Positions 11,995 to 23,413 of a DNA stretch of 64,000 nucleotides are shown here, one piece after another. The position numbers and the translations under genes were made by a program. Positions within the stretch are counted from its first letter, which is position 1. Each line of letters starts with the position of its first letter. The notes under the pieces were generated by a model. The model made no database searches, was not told the DNA's origin, and saw only the letters and a program-made list of their open reading frames with translations. Source of the DNA: Hymenolepis diminuta (Eukaryota; Platyhelminthes; Cestoda; Cyclophyllidea; Hymenolepididae); contig CAADRB010000037.1 in the NCBI GenBank assembly GCA_900708905.1, forward strand, positions 1,074,926-1,138,925, in the 5' to 3' direction.

Positions 11995-14282
11995 TTATAA
12001 CTTGGTACCCGCACAAAGAAACCTGGCATTGTGTATCACCGAACCAATTAGCAAACCACCTGACAACTCCTCCAGCTGTCAAAGTGCCACATCACCAAAT
12101 ATGCTACAAGTAACCTCCACACGTGACGAGAAGTCATGTATTTCCAGTAAAGTAATCGAACAGTTTGAAAACAGGAGCTTGGGGAAACTAAGAAAATCTA
12201 GTTAAATGAACAGTGACAATGACGCAGAGGTCAAAGGATTTGATACTTTTAAGGAGTTGTAGTAGAATGAAGTTCCTAATAAGGACGGGATCAGAATGCT
12301 ACTCCCTGGTTCTCTTCAAGGGATTTAAGATTTACAAAAAATTTACAGGACTACTTCTTGAAACTGTAGCGATCTGATCTCATGGAAAAATCGACATTAC
12401 TAAAAACTAATCAACTAGAAGTTTCTATTCCAAAAAAGGAAAGTAGCACTTCGCACTGAAATATGTCCTACCGTAATTTCCTTTCATTTGAATTTAGTGG
12501 CAAGAAAATCGTTTCACCAGGAAAATTAATGATTGTGAAAAACTAGATATATTCTATCGGATATTTGTTTACATCAATCATGTCCAAGATATTAAAGACT
12601 GTAGAACAATTACTTTTAAAGAAATATCCAACAGCTAATAAAGTGGAGAAAACAATTCAAACTATGTCACCTGCGAAACTTTTAGTTGTTTAAAAATCTA
12701 TTATCCATTAGAAAAGGTAACAAATAAATTGCTCAGTTGCTTTCAAATATACAAAATCACGGAAGACTTAAAATGAACATCAAGTAATATTAGTAATGCT
12801 AGATAAGAAAGTGGCATTCTCGCAATCCTCTTTTGATTAGAGTTAATCAGTACAAACATACACTGATGAGACTTGATTCGGTAATCTAAGAGGTAGCCTA
12901 CATATACCTGTCGGTCAAATGAGCGGTAACCACATACAAAACAATAACAATAGGGTCAAAAACGTATTCAAGCTTTAAGAACGAAGATCCAGACAACAAA
13001 AAATACCAATGAGAATAAGGGACTTACCGAGACCATTTTGATAAGAGAATCAACCCGTTGACTTCCACAGCCCTCTTTGATAATAGTCGTGATAGTCCCA
13101 TCAGAACGAACAGCGACAAAAATCCTGAAAAAAGAAAAAAACAAATATAGAAATGCTACAATAATTTACTGTCACCGATTGCAATAACGGTACATTATCT
13201 CAAAGATGAAAAAAATACTTTGGAGGTAAATAAGACAAATTAAACTTGATCTCGAGATTAGACAATCACATGTTTGCTGACATTTAACTAATTATTACAG
13301 AATTGCACATAAAAATGTCAATGGGTATCTACATTCCGTACCTCATGAAATTGGATAAATAATAGCTACTTATAAATATTAAGTAGAATGATATATTACC
13401 GAGAAAATGAACAGGACTCCTCCTCCTTGTTAGTATCGACGACATAGGATTCGCCAATCTAAGATCGATCAAATTAAAAGTGAAAGCAAGCATTACCTTA
13501 TGAACAGTTACAAACGTTGGGAGACTCTTAATACAAAGTGAAAAGCCATCTGGATTTAAAGCTTCACATTTTTCTGCGGCAAGCTTCTGAGCCAGTGACA
13601 TAGGCAACCTAAGAAAAGTGAAAAAAAAGAAGGGACTTACTTCATTGTTGATAGAGCAGCCAAAATCGAAAGAGACGCTGCATCGAGTAAATTTCCATCG
13701 CTTTCAAGAACCTACAAACAATATAAGAGTTAGGAATGACACATAGCATACCAGGACATCAGTATGTATAATCCAACATTGTTTCCCTGACTGAATGCAA
13801 AGTGATTTGAGAGGAAGACAGTCTTTTGTAAACGCTGTTGAAAGAGTGGCTTTCAAAGTAACTGCAATATCTGATCCACTTTTACCAGAGAACTTTGGTG
13901 TTGCAGTGGGAGAGCTAATCAGGAGCGAAGAACTAGTATTTGAAAAATTCGGTACTTACCATTCAACATCGATTTCAATTCGGCCCTCATTCGGGCATTC
14001 AAGAGTTGTATTTCCGATTTCGACTGACACACAAGCGATCACGACTGTGTTACCCTAATGGCATAAGCATAATGCTGGTGACTTACGACCTTTATGCGAG
14101 CTGAGCCGGCTGTGTGATTAAGAATACCAGATTCGAGTTCGACTGGGCGAAAGTCTATTTGACGTCGACCATCTAGACGACACCCCAACTATTTCAGGAA
14201 AATATAATCAAATGTACGAACACACCTGACAGCCTTGAACTAAGTAAAATCTCTCAGCATCACTTATAAGAACGCTGTCCAT
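11995..14282 (-). CDS. EXOSC7: Exosome complex component RRP42 (EXOSC7), split gene
   Basis: This is a non-catalytic RNase PH-fold subunit of the hexameric ring of the RNA exosome, which feeds RNA to 3'-5' exonucleases in nucleus and cytoplasm. The exons, joined in frame with GT/AG ends, are 14226-14282, 14087-14188, 13960-14054, 13752-13914, 13641-13711, 13497-13608, 13400-13458 and 13028-13124. They give 252 residues that follow animal EXOSC7 end to end: a start MDSVLISDAERFYLV, then RLDGRRQIDFRPVELESG, NHTAGSARIKV, PNEGRIEIDVEC, IHTDVLVLESDGNLLDAASL and IGESYVVDTNKEEESC. A ninth exon, 11995-12075, starts in the right phase and would add 26 residues including IGSVIHNA, which lines up with VGKVLHAS of the human protein; total 278 against 291 in human. 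That last exon is less certain (about 0.4). Intron lengths from the 5' end are 37, 32, 45, 40, 32, 38, 275 and about 952 nt. Confidence 0.9.
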
Positions 14283-14291
14283 AGTGAATCT
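14283..14291 (-). promoter_or_regulatory. Splice acceptor just before the EXOSC7 start codon
   Basis: On the minus strand a pyrimidine-rich run ends in TTTTGTGTTTTAG at 14290-14291, followed by seven bases and then the ATG. It would serve either a 5' UTR intron or spliced-leader trans-splicing, which is known in several flatworms. The sequence alone cannot choose between them. Confidence 0.4.
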
Positions 14292-15991
14292 AAAACACAA
14301 AAATGGTCATAAATCGATTTGTAACAACTAAATTAAGAATTATGAATGAGGCAATAAAAGTGTTAATAAGTTTTGCGAAAAATATTTTTGTTCATCAATG
14401 CGGACAAAAATATTCTCTACTTATGTACGTATTTAAAAAATCCACAACTGGCCACCGAGAATGAATACTTATTTATTACATAAAATATCAAAACTGTAGA
14501 CACAAATCAAACATACAGCAAAAAATATGAAGATAATAACACTAGCGTGCCTACTACCTCACATTCAAGGTTGTGAACGACCTAGCATATAAGTAACCAA
14601 TCCAATCCCAGACAAATTTCTCAAGATTTAATATTAATAAGTCTCTTTTAGATCCTCCATTTATTTACTCTAACAAGATAAAGGTTTTATGGTTGGTTTA
14701 TTTTTTACCTTTGGCACGTTCAGAGATACTGTTTGTGCATATCAATGTAACCGGTTACTAATTGGATATATTTCTTAATTTTCCATAGATTCCATAAATA
14801 ATTGGTTTAATGTCCATTTTAAATTTTCTTCTGGAAGCCTCTATCCAATTCAATGGTAATGATTAATTGTCTAATTTATTCAAATATCATTCTCACAAGT
14901 CCTACTTCTCCTGGAAGAGATTGAAATATCTCTTTAAAATCAAAATTTGGATTATGTCTTGTGCAGAACTGACTGTGATATCATTTATTTCAATAGAGAA
15001 ATTTCTTACTGCTTAAGATATTCTGATCTGCAATTACTGGACTATTTTTCATCTCATATCATAAATATGAAATCACTGACAGTTATTAAACAGTTTGTAA
15101 TAAACCCTTAGACATTAGAAAAATATCATCTTAGCACCTTGTAATTTTAGGATTACATAAGACTTAACTTTTTACGAAGTTATTATTTACAACCGAACTA
15201 GTCAAGCTATCAATTCTATCAGAATGTTCTATTCAGGACTTCTACTCTTAATCAGTCGGCTTTTATTGATAAGTCAATAGTGAGCATTAATTTATAAAAG
15301 TTATTCATTTGTGCTGACAATAATTTCTAACATCGCCTTGGAAAAGGCTTGTGCTATATTATTATTTGTTAATCTCTTGAGTATTTTATTGGTTTATCAC
15401 AATTCTCTAACTTCCAATTTTGCGGATCGTACTCCTCTGCACATGCTTTCTTTCAACCTTATGGCTACTTAGGACGACTTCTCTTTTCTTACTTTATAAG
15501 ATATACATACTGTCTTATCTAATTCCCTCTTTTTTTTATTTTGTGATGAAGGTCGTTTTCGAATTTGTGAGGCAGTTGCTTAATATCAGTGGCCCCTACC
15601 AGTCGTTCTAATTATAAAGGACGATTTTATGGCTAGATAAATTAGATAAGTTTTAAAATAATTTCCCTCCTAACATTAAGCTAAAAATATTAAAGTAATG
15701 GTAGGTGCAACGTCAAATTAAACGAAGAGTTTGAGGGGAACGATCAACATTTCTTAATAGTTTTCTTCTTGAAGAGAATCGTCCTGCAAACTATTGTATA
15801 ATCGAAAATGTAATACACTTTATTGATGGCTCAAGTTAAGCAAATGATCACAATGACCAGTTGGGATTAAGTGAAACTCCTGCTAATTATTAACGTCAGT
15901 TCATTTAATGGACAAACTATAAACAGATATGGGAAATGAAGACAAGATTAAATGCCGTAAATAATGCTACGCTGATTTTATTATATAAACT
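14292..15991. other. Intergenic, upstream of EXOSC7
   Basis: AT-rich sequence without a recognisable gene. A 63-codon plus-strand frame at 15420-15611 is hydrophobic but within chance length. The EXOSC7 promoter should lie in the part nearest 14300, but no CCAAT, TATA or CpG cluster stands out. Confidence 0.5.
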
Positions 15992-16303
15992 TGCAATAAC
16001 GTTGAGAGGGTCTATCGGGGCCACATCGATCGAATAGATGGAATGAATCAAGTCACTCATGTCGTCAGATCAGTTCGGAGGTGGCAGACAAGCTGCCTCA
16101 GTTTATCAATTAGTAAATTAGGTTTATATACGAAACATTTCTTCGTTGGAGGTCAGTCATGTCTCGGCGTGATGATCAACAGCCGTTTTGGTGTTTATGT
16201 GCAAACTGGCAAACACACACCGGGACCGCCCGTAGTGGAGATCTTATCGCCAGTCAGTCCTTTCTAATCGCTAGGTGATGATAAAAATCTGCTGGCTATA
16301 GCA
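15992..16303 (-). repeat. LTR, downstream copy of the small LTR element
   Basis: 312 bp with TG...CA ends. It carries the TATATAAA box at 16123-16130 (minus) and lacks a segment of about 9 bp present in its partner near 17585-17594. It is preceded on the minus strand by a purine run. Confidence 0.65.
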
Positions 16304-16724
16304 TCTCCCATCGAAATATGAGACATCCATCTTGGGGATTCGAGACAAACCCTTTGGTCGGTCATGGCGTTGTCCAGTATCAGGTATTTGTTTAGCACAC
16401 GTTAAGGTCTCTTAAATTGGAAAAAACATATGAAAGATGTTTGGAGAAAATAATATTTTCCCATATTTAGCACGCCCGTTCCTAGATTTGATCACCAGTC
16501 TGTCTTTGTAGCCAGATCGACAAGGAGACGTGAGAAATTTTATTGAGTAGTACATGGGGTAATATCTTGATCGTTGTTTTCACATCGTTGCTCTACGTCG
16601 GGAGAGAACAGGCTGTTTGGGAGTTAGAGAGCTGTAAGATATAGAACAAAAAATAAATATCGTCAAGAATATTTAAAGAATGGTGTCTTTCATGATTCGG
16701 CAGATCAAACCCTCCTGGTCTGAG

Positions 16725-16961
16725 TTAATGCTCTCTTATTGTTTGGATTCTACCTCTTTGAACTGCTTGTAGAAGACTCTCGGCAGAAGCCTTCATTATA
16801 AATTTTCGTTTCAGTTCCGGCAGCGACGTCTTCGATAAGCCAGTCTCGATGATAAAGACATTCGCCACAAAATCGACATCTTGGGGTGACTGCTTCTGGT
16901 ATTCGTGGGATAATAGTCGGATGGAGAGTGGATCTCCTCGGTCGATAAATGATCGATATTT
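16725..16961 (-). pseudogene. 78-codon open stretch inside the LTR element
   Basis: The frame runs from just after a stop to TAA at 16725-16727 without an ATG at its head. It reads in part SFIDRGDPLSIRLLSHEYQ and QDVDFVANVFIIETGLS, balanced in charged and hydrophobic residues and unlike random AT-rich translation. It could be a remnant of a gag-like gene or of captured host sequence. I recognise no domain, and its length is not statistically remarkable. Confidence 0.2.
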
Positions 16962-17411
16962 TCAGGTTCTCTCATTTTGAACTACGAGACCTCTTGACAT
17001 CGATTTTTTTATTCTTCGGAGTTGAATCTCGTAAAACCTTGGACGAACTGTCTGCTACGGACCATGAGTGACTAGACAAATATCGGGGAACTTTAACTCC
17101 CAAGTCAAAGTTCTGATCATGCTACTTGAACCTTTCGCCTGTCGAGAAAATGTAGTTAATGACTTCGTTGTCATTTCGAGAAGTACCAGGCCTCATGGTA
17201 TCGCAAGATATGGTGTGATCACTGTACCAAGAGTTACATCATTGAAGAACCCCTTCGTCTGCGTCGAAATCGTCTGTCTACTATCACATTTCCACTGTAC
17301 GAAGTGAAATGAGGTCAGATTCTTGTGTTGAATCGAGAAGATGAGCTGTCGGCTGTGTCTCCAGCCGATATGTGGATGACACCAGTGAATTCGTCTGCTA
17401 CTGTGTCGCCA

Positions 17412-17739
17412 TGCAATAACGTTCAGATGGTCTATCGGGGCCGCATCGATCGATTAGATAGAATAAGTCATGTCACTCATGTCGTCAGACAAGTTCGGAG
17501 GTGGCATGCAAGCCAACCCAATTTATGAATTGGTAAATTAGGTTTATATACAAGACATTTCTTCGTTGGACGTCGGTCATGTCTCGTTGTCGGAGTTTCG
17601 GCGTGATAATAGACATCCATTTAAGTATTTATGTCCAAGCACACAGAGAGACCGCCTGTGGACGCTGTAGTGAAGATCATACCGCCAATCAATCATTTCT
17701 ACTCACTAGGTGATGATAAACATCTGCTGGATATAGCAA
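17412..17739 (-). repeat. LTR, upstream copy of the small LTR element
   Basis: 328 bp with TG...CA ends and TATATAAA at 17543-17550 (minus), about 190 nt from the LTR start, which would make the distal part U3. It is followed on the minus strand by the TGG primer-binding-site candidate. Confidence 0.65.
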
Positions 17740-18779
17740 GTTTGATATCAGAAATCTAGAAGATCAAACTTATTTTTAGCAATATCTTTCTGGAATCTGG
17801 CCAAGAGCGATGGAAATGCATTTATAGGTTGTATAAAGTATATCATCAGTGATACAACCGTATGTAGTTACTGAAAGTTTCATTTTAGTTATAGTAGTCA
17901 GGATTCTGATTGAAGAATTATTTCATAACTTTCTCAGTTGCTCACTTTATAGAACTACGACTGCCTAGACTTTTGGAAGAGGAAGGAATAGGACTTGCAG
18001 CTCAGACAACGGTTCATTAGAGAGGAAATAAGTGTACCTAAATAGAATCTGACATCGCAAAAAGTGATTGGCTGACTGGTTTAAAGATAGTGGCAGCGAT
18101 GGATTCTTCATTAATGGTCCTGCACATCTAAGTCTGAGAGTTAAGTCCTAAAATGGATAATTTGGTACACGAGGGATGAACTTACGACTATACCGAGTAT
18201 TAATAAGCAATCATTAGTGTACTTAGCCAACAGTGGCCGAGATAATCGATAATCTAACGTCTCTGTGTTTCGTTCAGATACAACTGTCCACTGATTAGGG
18301 ATCAAGAGAATAGCGATTACCGAAAAAATAATGGATCATGGTATTTCGTAAAGCCATCACCATTAGAGTCGAATTCGGTGACTTCATTATGTGAAGAATT
18401 GACTGATCAAATTGAAAAGGCCCAAATTGTAAGCAATTTTGTCAGTGCATTCAAAAGTATATTTTCTGATCTGATGTTCAAATAATAGTTTTAAGGGACT
18501 AATTAAATACAGAAATCTGCGCGTATTCACTAAACAAGATTTTGAGAGCTTGTTAACTTGCAAATGTGAATTTGATTTGCAAATGTGACAAAGCATACAT
18601 TCTGCAGTAGAATCTCACGTATATGGGTGGTACGTGAGTATTAAGCATCAGTATAAAGGAAAATCAAGGTTTTGAAACTCCTCTTTAAGTAAATGACGAG
18701 AGAGTAGAGTTCGTTGGAGCTAAGATTAACAGCTTTCACCTACGGCTGATGCAAAGGCTTTCACTAACAACAGGCAACC

Positions 18780-18990
18780 CCAGTTTTCAAATTAGGAAGC
18801 CAAGGGTTGATAATAAATCAAATTAAATGGTGTAACGACAATGGAAACTCGAGGAAGAGACGGAGAAATGGAGAAGGAGAAAGAAGAATAATAGGAAGAA
18901 TGAGAGAGAAGCCGAGAGTCGAGTGTCTGCACCACAAACCTGTAACCACCGAGTGGCAAGATTTTCCAGGCGAAGTCCGAGTTATCGTGA
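18780..18990 (+). repeat. Purine-rich dispersed repeat, copy A
   Basis: It shares with 20636-20760 a start CAAATTA..AAG.GCCAAG.GTTGAT, then AAA.CAAA, a TACGGCGATGGAA/AACGACAATGGAA word and a run of GAGGAA/GAGAAGGA. Identity is moderate and the purine run inflates it, so only the first 90 nt are persuasive. Confidence 0.4.
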
Positions 18991-19245
18991 AAGAGGGGAG
19001 TACAAATCGTTAATCAGTATTCTCTCACTGAAACGTTTGAAAACAGTTCAAGTAAAAGCAAAAACGTTAACAAAATTTTTTTTATCTAAATGGATTACAT
19101 TAATATTACTCAGAAGAATTAAGAAAATTTTGGGGATTCCGTGAATCTGTCTTAAGCGTCATTTGGCCCGAAAATAATTTTTGAGTAGCCTGTAGAAAGC
19201 GATCATTCGCCAGCAACACACAAGGCATTCCACGTTTGGGTTTGA

Positions 19246-19325
19246 GGGTTATCAAAATGAGAGTTATTATTCCAACATTGCTGTACATTCTGAACTGTAA
19301 CATGGATACAACTTGGACACTAGAG
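19246..19325 (+). pseudogene. Possible LINE reverse transcriptase C-terminal remnant
   Basis: A plus-strand frame reads MRVIIPTLLY and then, after four residues, NMDTTWTLE. Non-LTR reverse transcriptases near their C terminus often carry a VLPTLLYGSETWTL-type motif, so the resemblance is to that. Only about 20 residues are involved, the Gly-Ser/Cys-Glu core is lost and no RT catalytic motif is near, so it may be coincidence. Confidence 0.2.
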
Positions 19326-20635
19326 TGTTCGTGGAAGCGGGTACCCCGTGGCTAAGGGACCAGCAAATAAGATCGCCTGCAGTAGACCACGTAGTCTAGA
19401 TAGGTCTGTGTTAGGGAAGGTATATACATAGGGTAAGTTATTATAAAAGAGCATAAAGTCTGTAAGATGTAAAAAAGATGAAAACGGTGAGGGGAAATGG
19501 CCATTTTGTCAGGTTGACCACAGTGCTCTGACACAATGAGGAACTTAAAGATGAGTATTTATTCTGATCTCGCCGATGGCCACATTGACCTCCCATATTT
19601 GGCATGCCCACTGATCCGGTCTGCATGCTGGCGCTAACAAGGTTATTGGCTTATTTATTATAGCTTATGCATTTTATACAAACGCGACGTATTAATATGT
19701 CAAATAAGGCAAGCAAGGCAAGATTTTGCAGCTGAATTATCTTGACATTTTCTAATTTCACATTGACATTCCCTTCTTCAAGTGATTTGTAACCGACTTA
19801 ATCACATGTCCTTTATTCCAAACTTGTCCACATACGGTAATATCCAGTTCGTGCTTTGCCCATCAGGTCAATATGATGACCCGTTCGTCTCATTGTCACC
19901 TTTATTTCAACAAATGAAATTTCGCAATACCATTACGATGTCCTAATGATAATCTTATTCACCATTGATCAATTTAAGAACCATGTGCACCTTATCGGGT
20001 ACTATAGTCCATCATTTAGCATGTAAAATCACCCTCAAAATCCCTATCCGTAACATTTATTATATACCCGCTTAATTTATACAACCCTACAATAGCAATG
20101 TGTAATTCTTTATTCAATACATTCTCTGTGCTATTCAATCCTTCAGCGTGCTCAATTCGATCCGTGGGTATTGTTATTGCCAGTGAAGCCTCAGCGGGGA
20201 AAATTCAAAACACAACAATTCCCAAAAAGCAATTTTTTTCATATATGCTACTAATAAATATTACGATTATCATCTCATACTAATGAGTGTTGAAAAACTC
20301 AGCGTATTAATCTTTCTCAACCGTATTTTATAATAACTACCGCAATAATTTTGCCAAGCGGATAACATCATCGTGTCACACGACCTTCAATGCATCACGA
20401 CTTCTCATTAAAACAAACAAGTCACATGCAAACTAATTGAGTGACAGCTATAATAAGATATTCTAAGTATTATTTAACTAGAAATTAAGGGATCATTCGA
20501 GTGAGATTTGAAAAAACCGATTGAAATTGTGCATCATGATTACACGAATGGAGCATTTGCACGGTACTTCTAACTTGATTTTATCCGATAATTTGATTAC
20601 TAAGTCTCTTAACGGCTAACATTAGACAGCCATCA

Positions 20636-20860
20636 TTCTCAAATTAAGAGGGCCAAGAGTTGATTTTAAACCAAAGTATATCGTATTACGGCGATGGAAC
20701 TGCGCCAGAGAGAGGAAGGGAGGAATGAAGGTTGTGGCAGCGGGAAAATGAGAGCAAAGGGTTTGTCTAGACTAGTCCCATTATCCGGGGGTGGGTGAGA
20801 AATGTAAACGGTAAGGGGATGCTCTAACTGCTCCATTTGCGCAGGCACTTAGAGGTAAAA
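20636..20860 (+). repeat. Purine-rich dispersed repeat, copy B
   Basis: Partner of 18780-18990. The purine-rich part and the GGGGGTGGG segment also recall the repeats at 34240-34640 and 36569-37015, so these may be parts of one larger decayed family. Confidence 0.4.
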
Positions 20861-21098
20861 ATAATATCACATTAAACCATTTTAACTAGCAAGTGGTTCA
20901 AAGTCATTTTTAAGCTATCCTTTTAAAGTAATCCTGCATTATTTTGACTTTCCACAATATAAGATAACCAATACGTCGCATGAACGAATGCCGTGAAGGA
21001 GGAGTCAAAACTGAAACTATCACAATTTGAAGGCTATTCAATCAGACAAAAGAGCGAAAAAGGGGCATCAGAAGTCCGAAAATCATTGACCTGGTAAG

Positions 21099-21116
21099 TA
21101 TATATATATATATATA
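21099..21116. repeat. (TA)9 microsatellite
   Basis: Nine uninterrupted TA units. Confidence 0.9.
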
Positions 21117-23413
21117 ACGTTACGTTAAGAGTTTTCCGGTAGTCTTGTTGCTTAGAAAGGTACCATAGTGGAACCTCCCTTGCTAAAAAGTCTGATTCTG
21201 CCTACCCACTTCATAAATGAGATATAAATCAGCATTCACTATTCTGCCATTCTATTCACTAGGTGCACACCGGTGAGCATCGAATCAGTTAGCTGTGACC
21301 TTGTAGATGAGCATGTTGATTGTCGTGTCACCGACGCACATCTGTGGAGACACTTCTGCCACCCGAAAATTAAATGACTTATCCTTAATAATAAATTTTA
21401 TTTAAAGACTCATCTAATTGCTAGAAAGGTAGACATAATCATTAAATCTACAGGTAACTTTACACAACAAACAGGTTTCTGATTCTCTTTTCACGTCACT
21501 TTTGTCACAGAAAAAAACAGACTTAACGCAGAAAGTGCGCTTTATGTCGCCATTCGGCTGACATTAAGGCGTCATCCATACAAAGTATGAAGGCAAATAG
21601 ATAGGAAATTCTAGAGCAATTCTCAAAACAGGAAACAAATCAATGATATGTGTTAAGTTTACCTTAAATGGCTTTTTTCCTCGCCTTTCGACATAAAATG
21701 GCCTCAATACCATGTCTCTGACGCTTTAACCTGACCCCAATCTACGCATTTTCTTACACTTTTTCGTAAGTTTTCACTATGTTTCTGATTATAAACAGGG
21801 TGATAATGCACCACGGTGTAAAGCCCGAATCCACAGTGAAAGCATTGCGCCGAAAAGAAAGGCCCCGATGCAAAACTTTCACTCACCAATCACCATACAT
21901 AGATTATCTGAGTAGGACAAAAGTAAGTTGTGTTAACTATGAGCTTTTTCATAACAATTGGCAGCTCTATTGCTATAACAATGGACCAGACAATCTTTTA
22001 ATATTTTGTCCTTCAAGATGCAAGCTGTCTTCTGCTGAAAATAACGTTGAACTGGTTTGTGAAGTAAATAATAACGAAAAAAACAAATATAAAATAGCAT
22101 CTAGTACAATATTTTTGTCAAATATGTGAAGCCATTAAGGTCATAAGGCTCAAATTACAACTTAAGATCTAGAGGCCGAGGTCATTATTTTAATCTCAAC
22201 TTGCTTCAATAATTGTAATATTGAAAGCTCTACATTTCCCTCTCTCTGATCATTTTTGGGTCAGACGGGCTTAAATTCAATCTTAATGTAAAACCACTAC
22301 TCTAAATAATAAAAGAAATTGAAGGATGGAACTTACATGGAATCCGAAGCTACTTTCCAAGCAATAGTGAAAGTTTTGTCCCTAACACCCTTGTTAAAGA
22401 GGGCACAAGTCAAGGAAATTTACTTTGCCAGCTCATATTCTTTTAACTTCAGACCGTCTTTACCACAAAATATAAGACAGCAAAACACGGAAATTATGAA
22501 AATTAGCATGTGACAATTGCGAAATGCGAATAAGAGCACAAATTTTACAAACTGCAACAACCTATCTTCAAGTAATGTTGTTTAACACCCCTCCTTAATA
22601 AAATTACATCTCAATTCCCATGTAGAGACTCGATTCAAATCTGTTATCATAAATCGCTTAACAGGTTAAACCAAATTTCTAATCCGTACTTGGATATAAT
22701 TATTTTTTCCACTTGCGGGCGCTTTGTTGATTATCCGATATGATCAAACAAGGTTTTTCGCTAACTAAGCCTTTTAACTGACCTTTCCAAAAATAAATTT
22801 CCCTTTGTTGGGATAGTAAAACCCAATAGCTACATTTAACACTGTTCTCAAAGATCCATGACTCTATCCTGTCTATTAGCAATAGACGGAATAACGGTAT
22901 TCTCCCGATCCATACCGCCTTAATCCCAACAGCCATAGCTGTCACAATGCAACCATCTCCTTTATAAAGAACCCTTATTCAATGCACCTTTTATAAAACC
23001 TCAACATATTTCTACTTTTATAACTACATCACATGATAGAATTCAAAATGCAAGTGTTTTCACAATCAGTAAGAATCTTGAATCAAAGAATGTTTTAGTC
23101 CTAAATGCAATTTAAAATACCTATACTCGATAAAAACTCACATTCTCCAGAATTGATAGCCTGAAACAAAATGCCGAGTTAAACCAAGTCAAATCAAACA
23201 GAACTTGAATTTGAAAATCAAAACAAAGAACAATCCTTTTCTCTTTAAATAACTTATCTCAAAGTCACATCCACAGCCACCAAGAGTGAATGTGGATGGA
23301 TCACAAATGATGACATGGACAGGTTAAACATGAAAGCAGATATTTACACATTAAGCTAAAAGGGATATGTCAAACCACAAATTTTGTGAAATTCAATCAG
23401 GGGAAGGCTGGAG

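Larger units (their letters stand above)
15992..17739 (-). mobile_element. Small LTR element (TRIM-like), degenerate
   Basis: Two direct repeats of 312 and 328 bp, about 80 % identical by eye, bracket 1108 bp. Both begin TGCAATAACGTT and end TATAGCA on the plus strand, so they have the TG...CA ends of LTRs. Features fit transcription from the minus strand. In that direction the LTR at 17739-17412 is followed at once by TGGCGACACAG, a TGG-starting primer-binding-site candidate. A purine run GATGGGAGA lies directly before the second LTR (at 16303), as a polypurine tract should. Each LTR carries TATATAAA at the same place (17543-17550 and 16123-16130). The interior shows no protease, reverse transcriptase or integrase, so by size and content it resembles a terminal-repeat retrotransposon in miniature, a class described in taeniid tapeworms. 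Membership of that family is inference. No target-site duplication is visible. Confidence 0.65.
17740..23413. other. Intergenic with degenerate repeats
   Basis: No gene is recognised between the LTR element and UBE2K. The stretch holds a pair of related purine-rich repeats (about 18780-18990 and 20636-20860), a possible LINE remnant near 19246-19320 and a TA microsatellite. A 116-codon plus-strand frame at 21779-22129 and a 64-codon one at 22319-22513 are within chance length and match nothing known. Confidence 0.5.

Noticed and set aside
13795..14058. 87-codon plus-strand frame
   Set aside because: Antisense to EXOSC7 exons 3 and 4.
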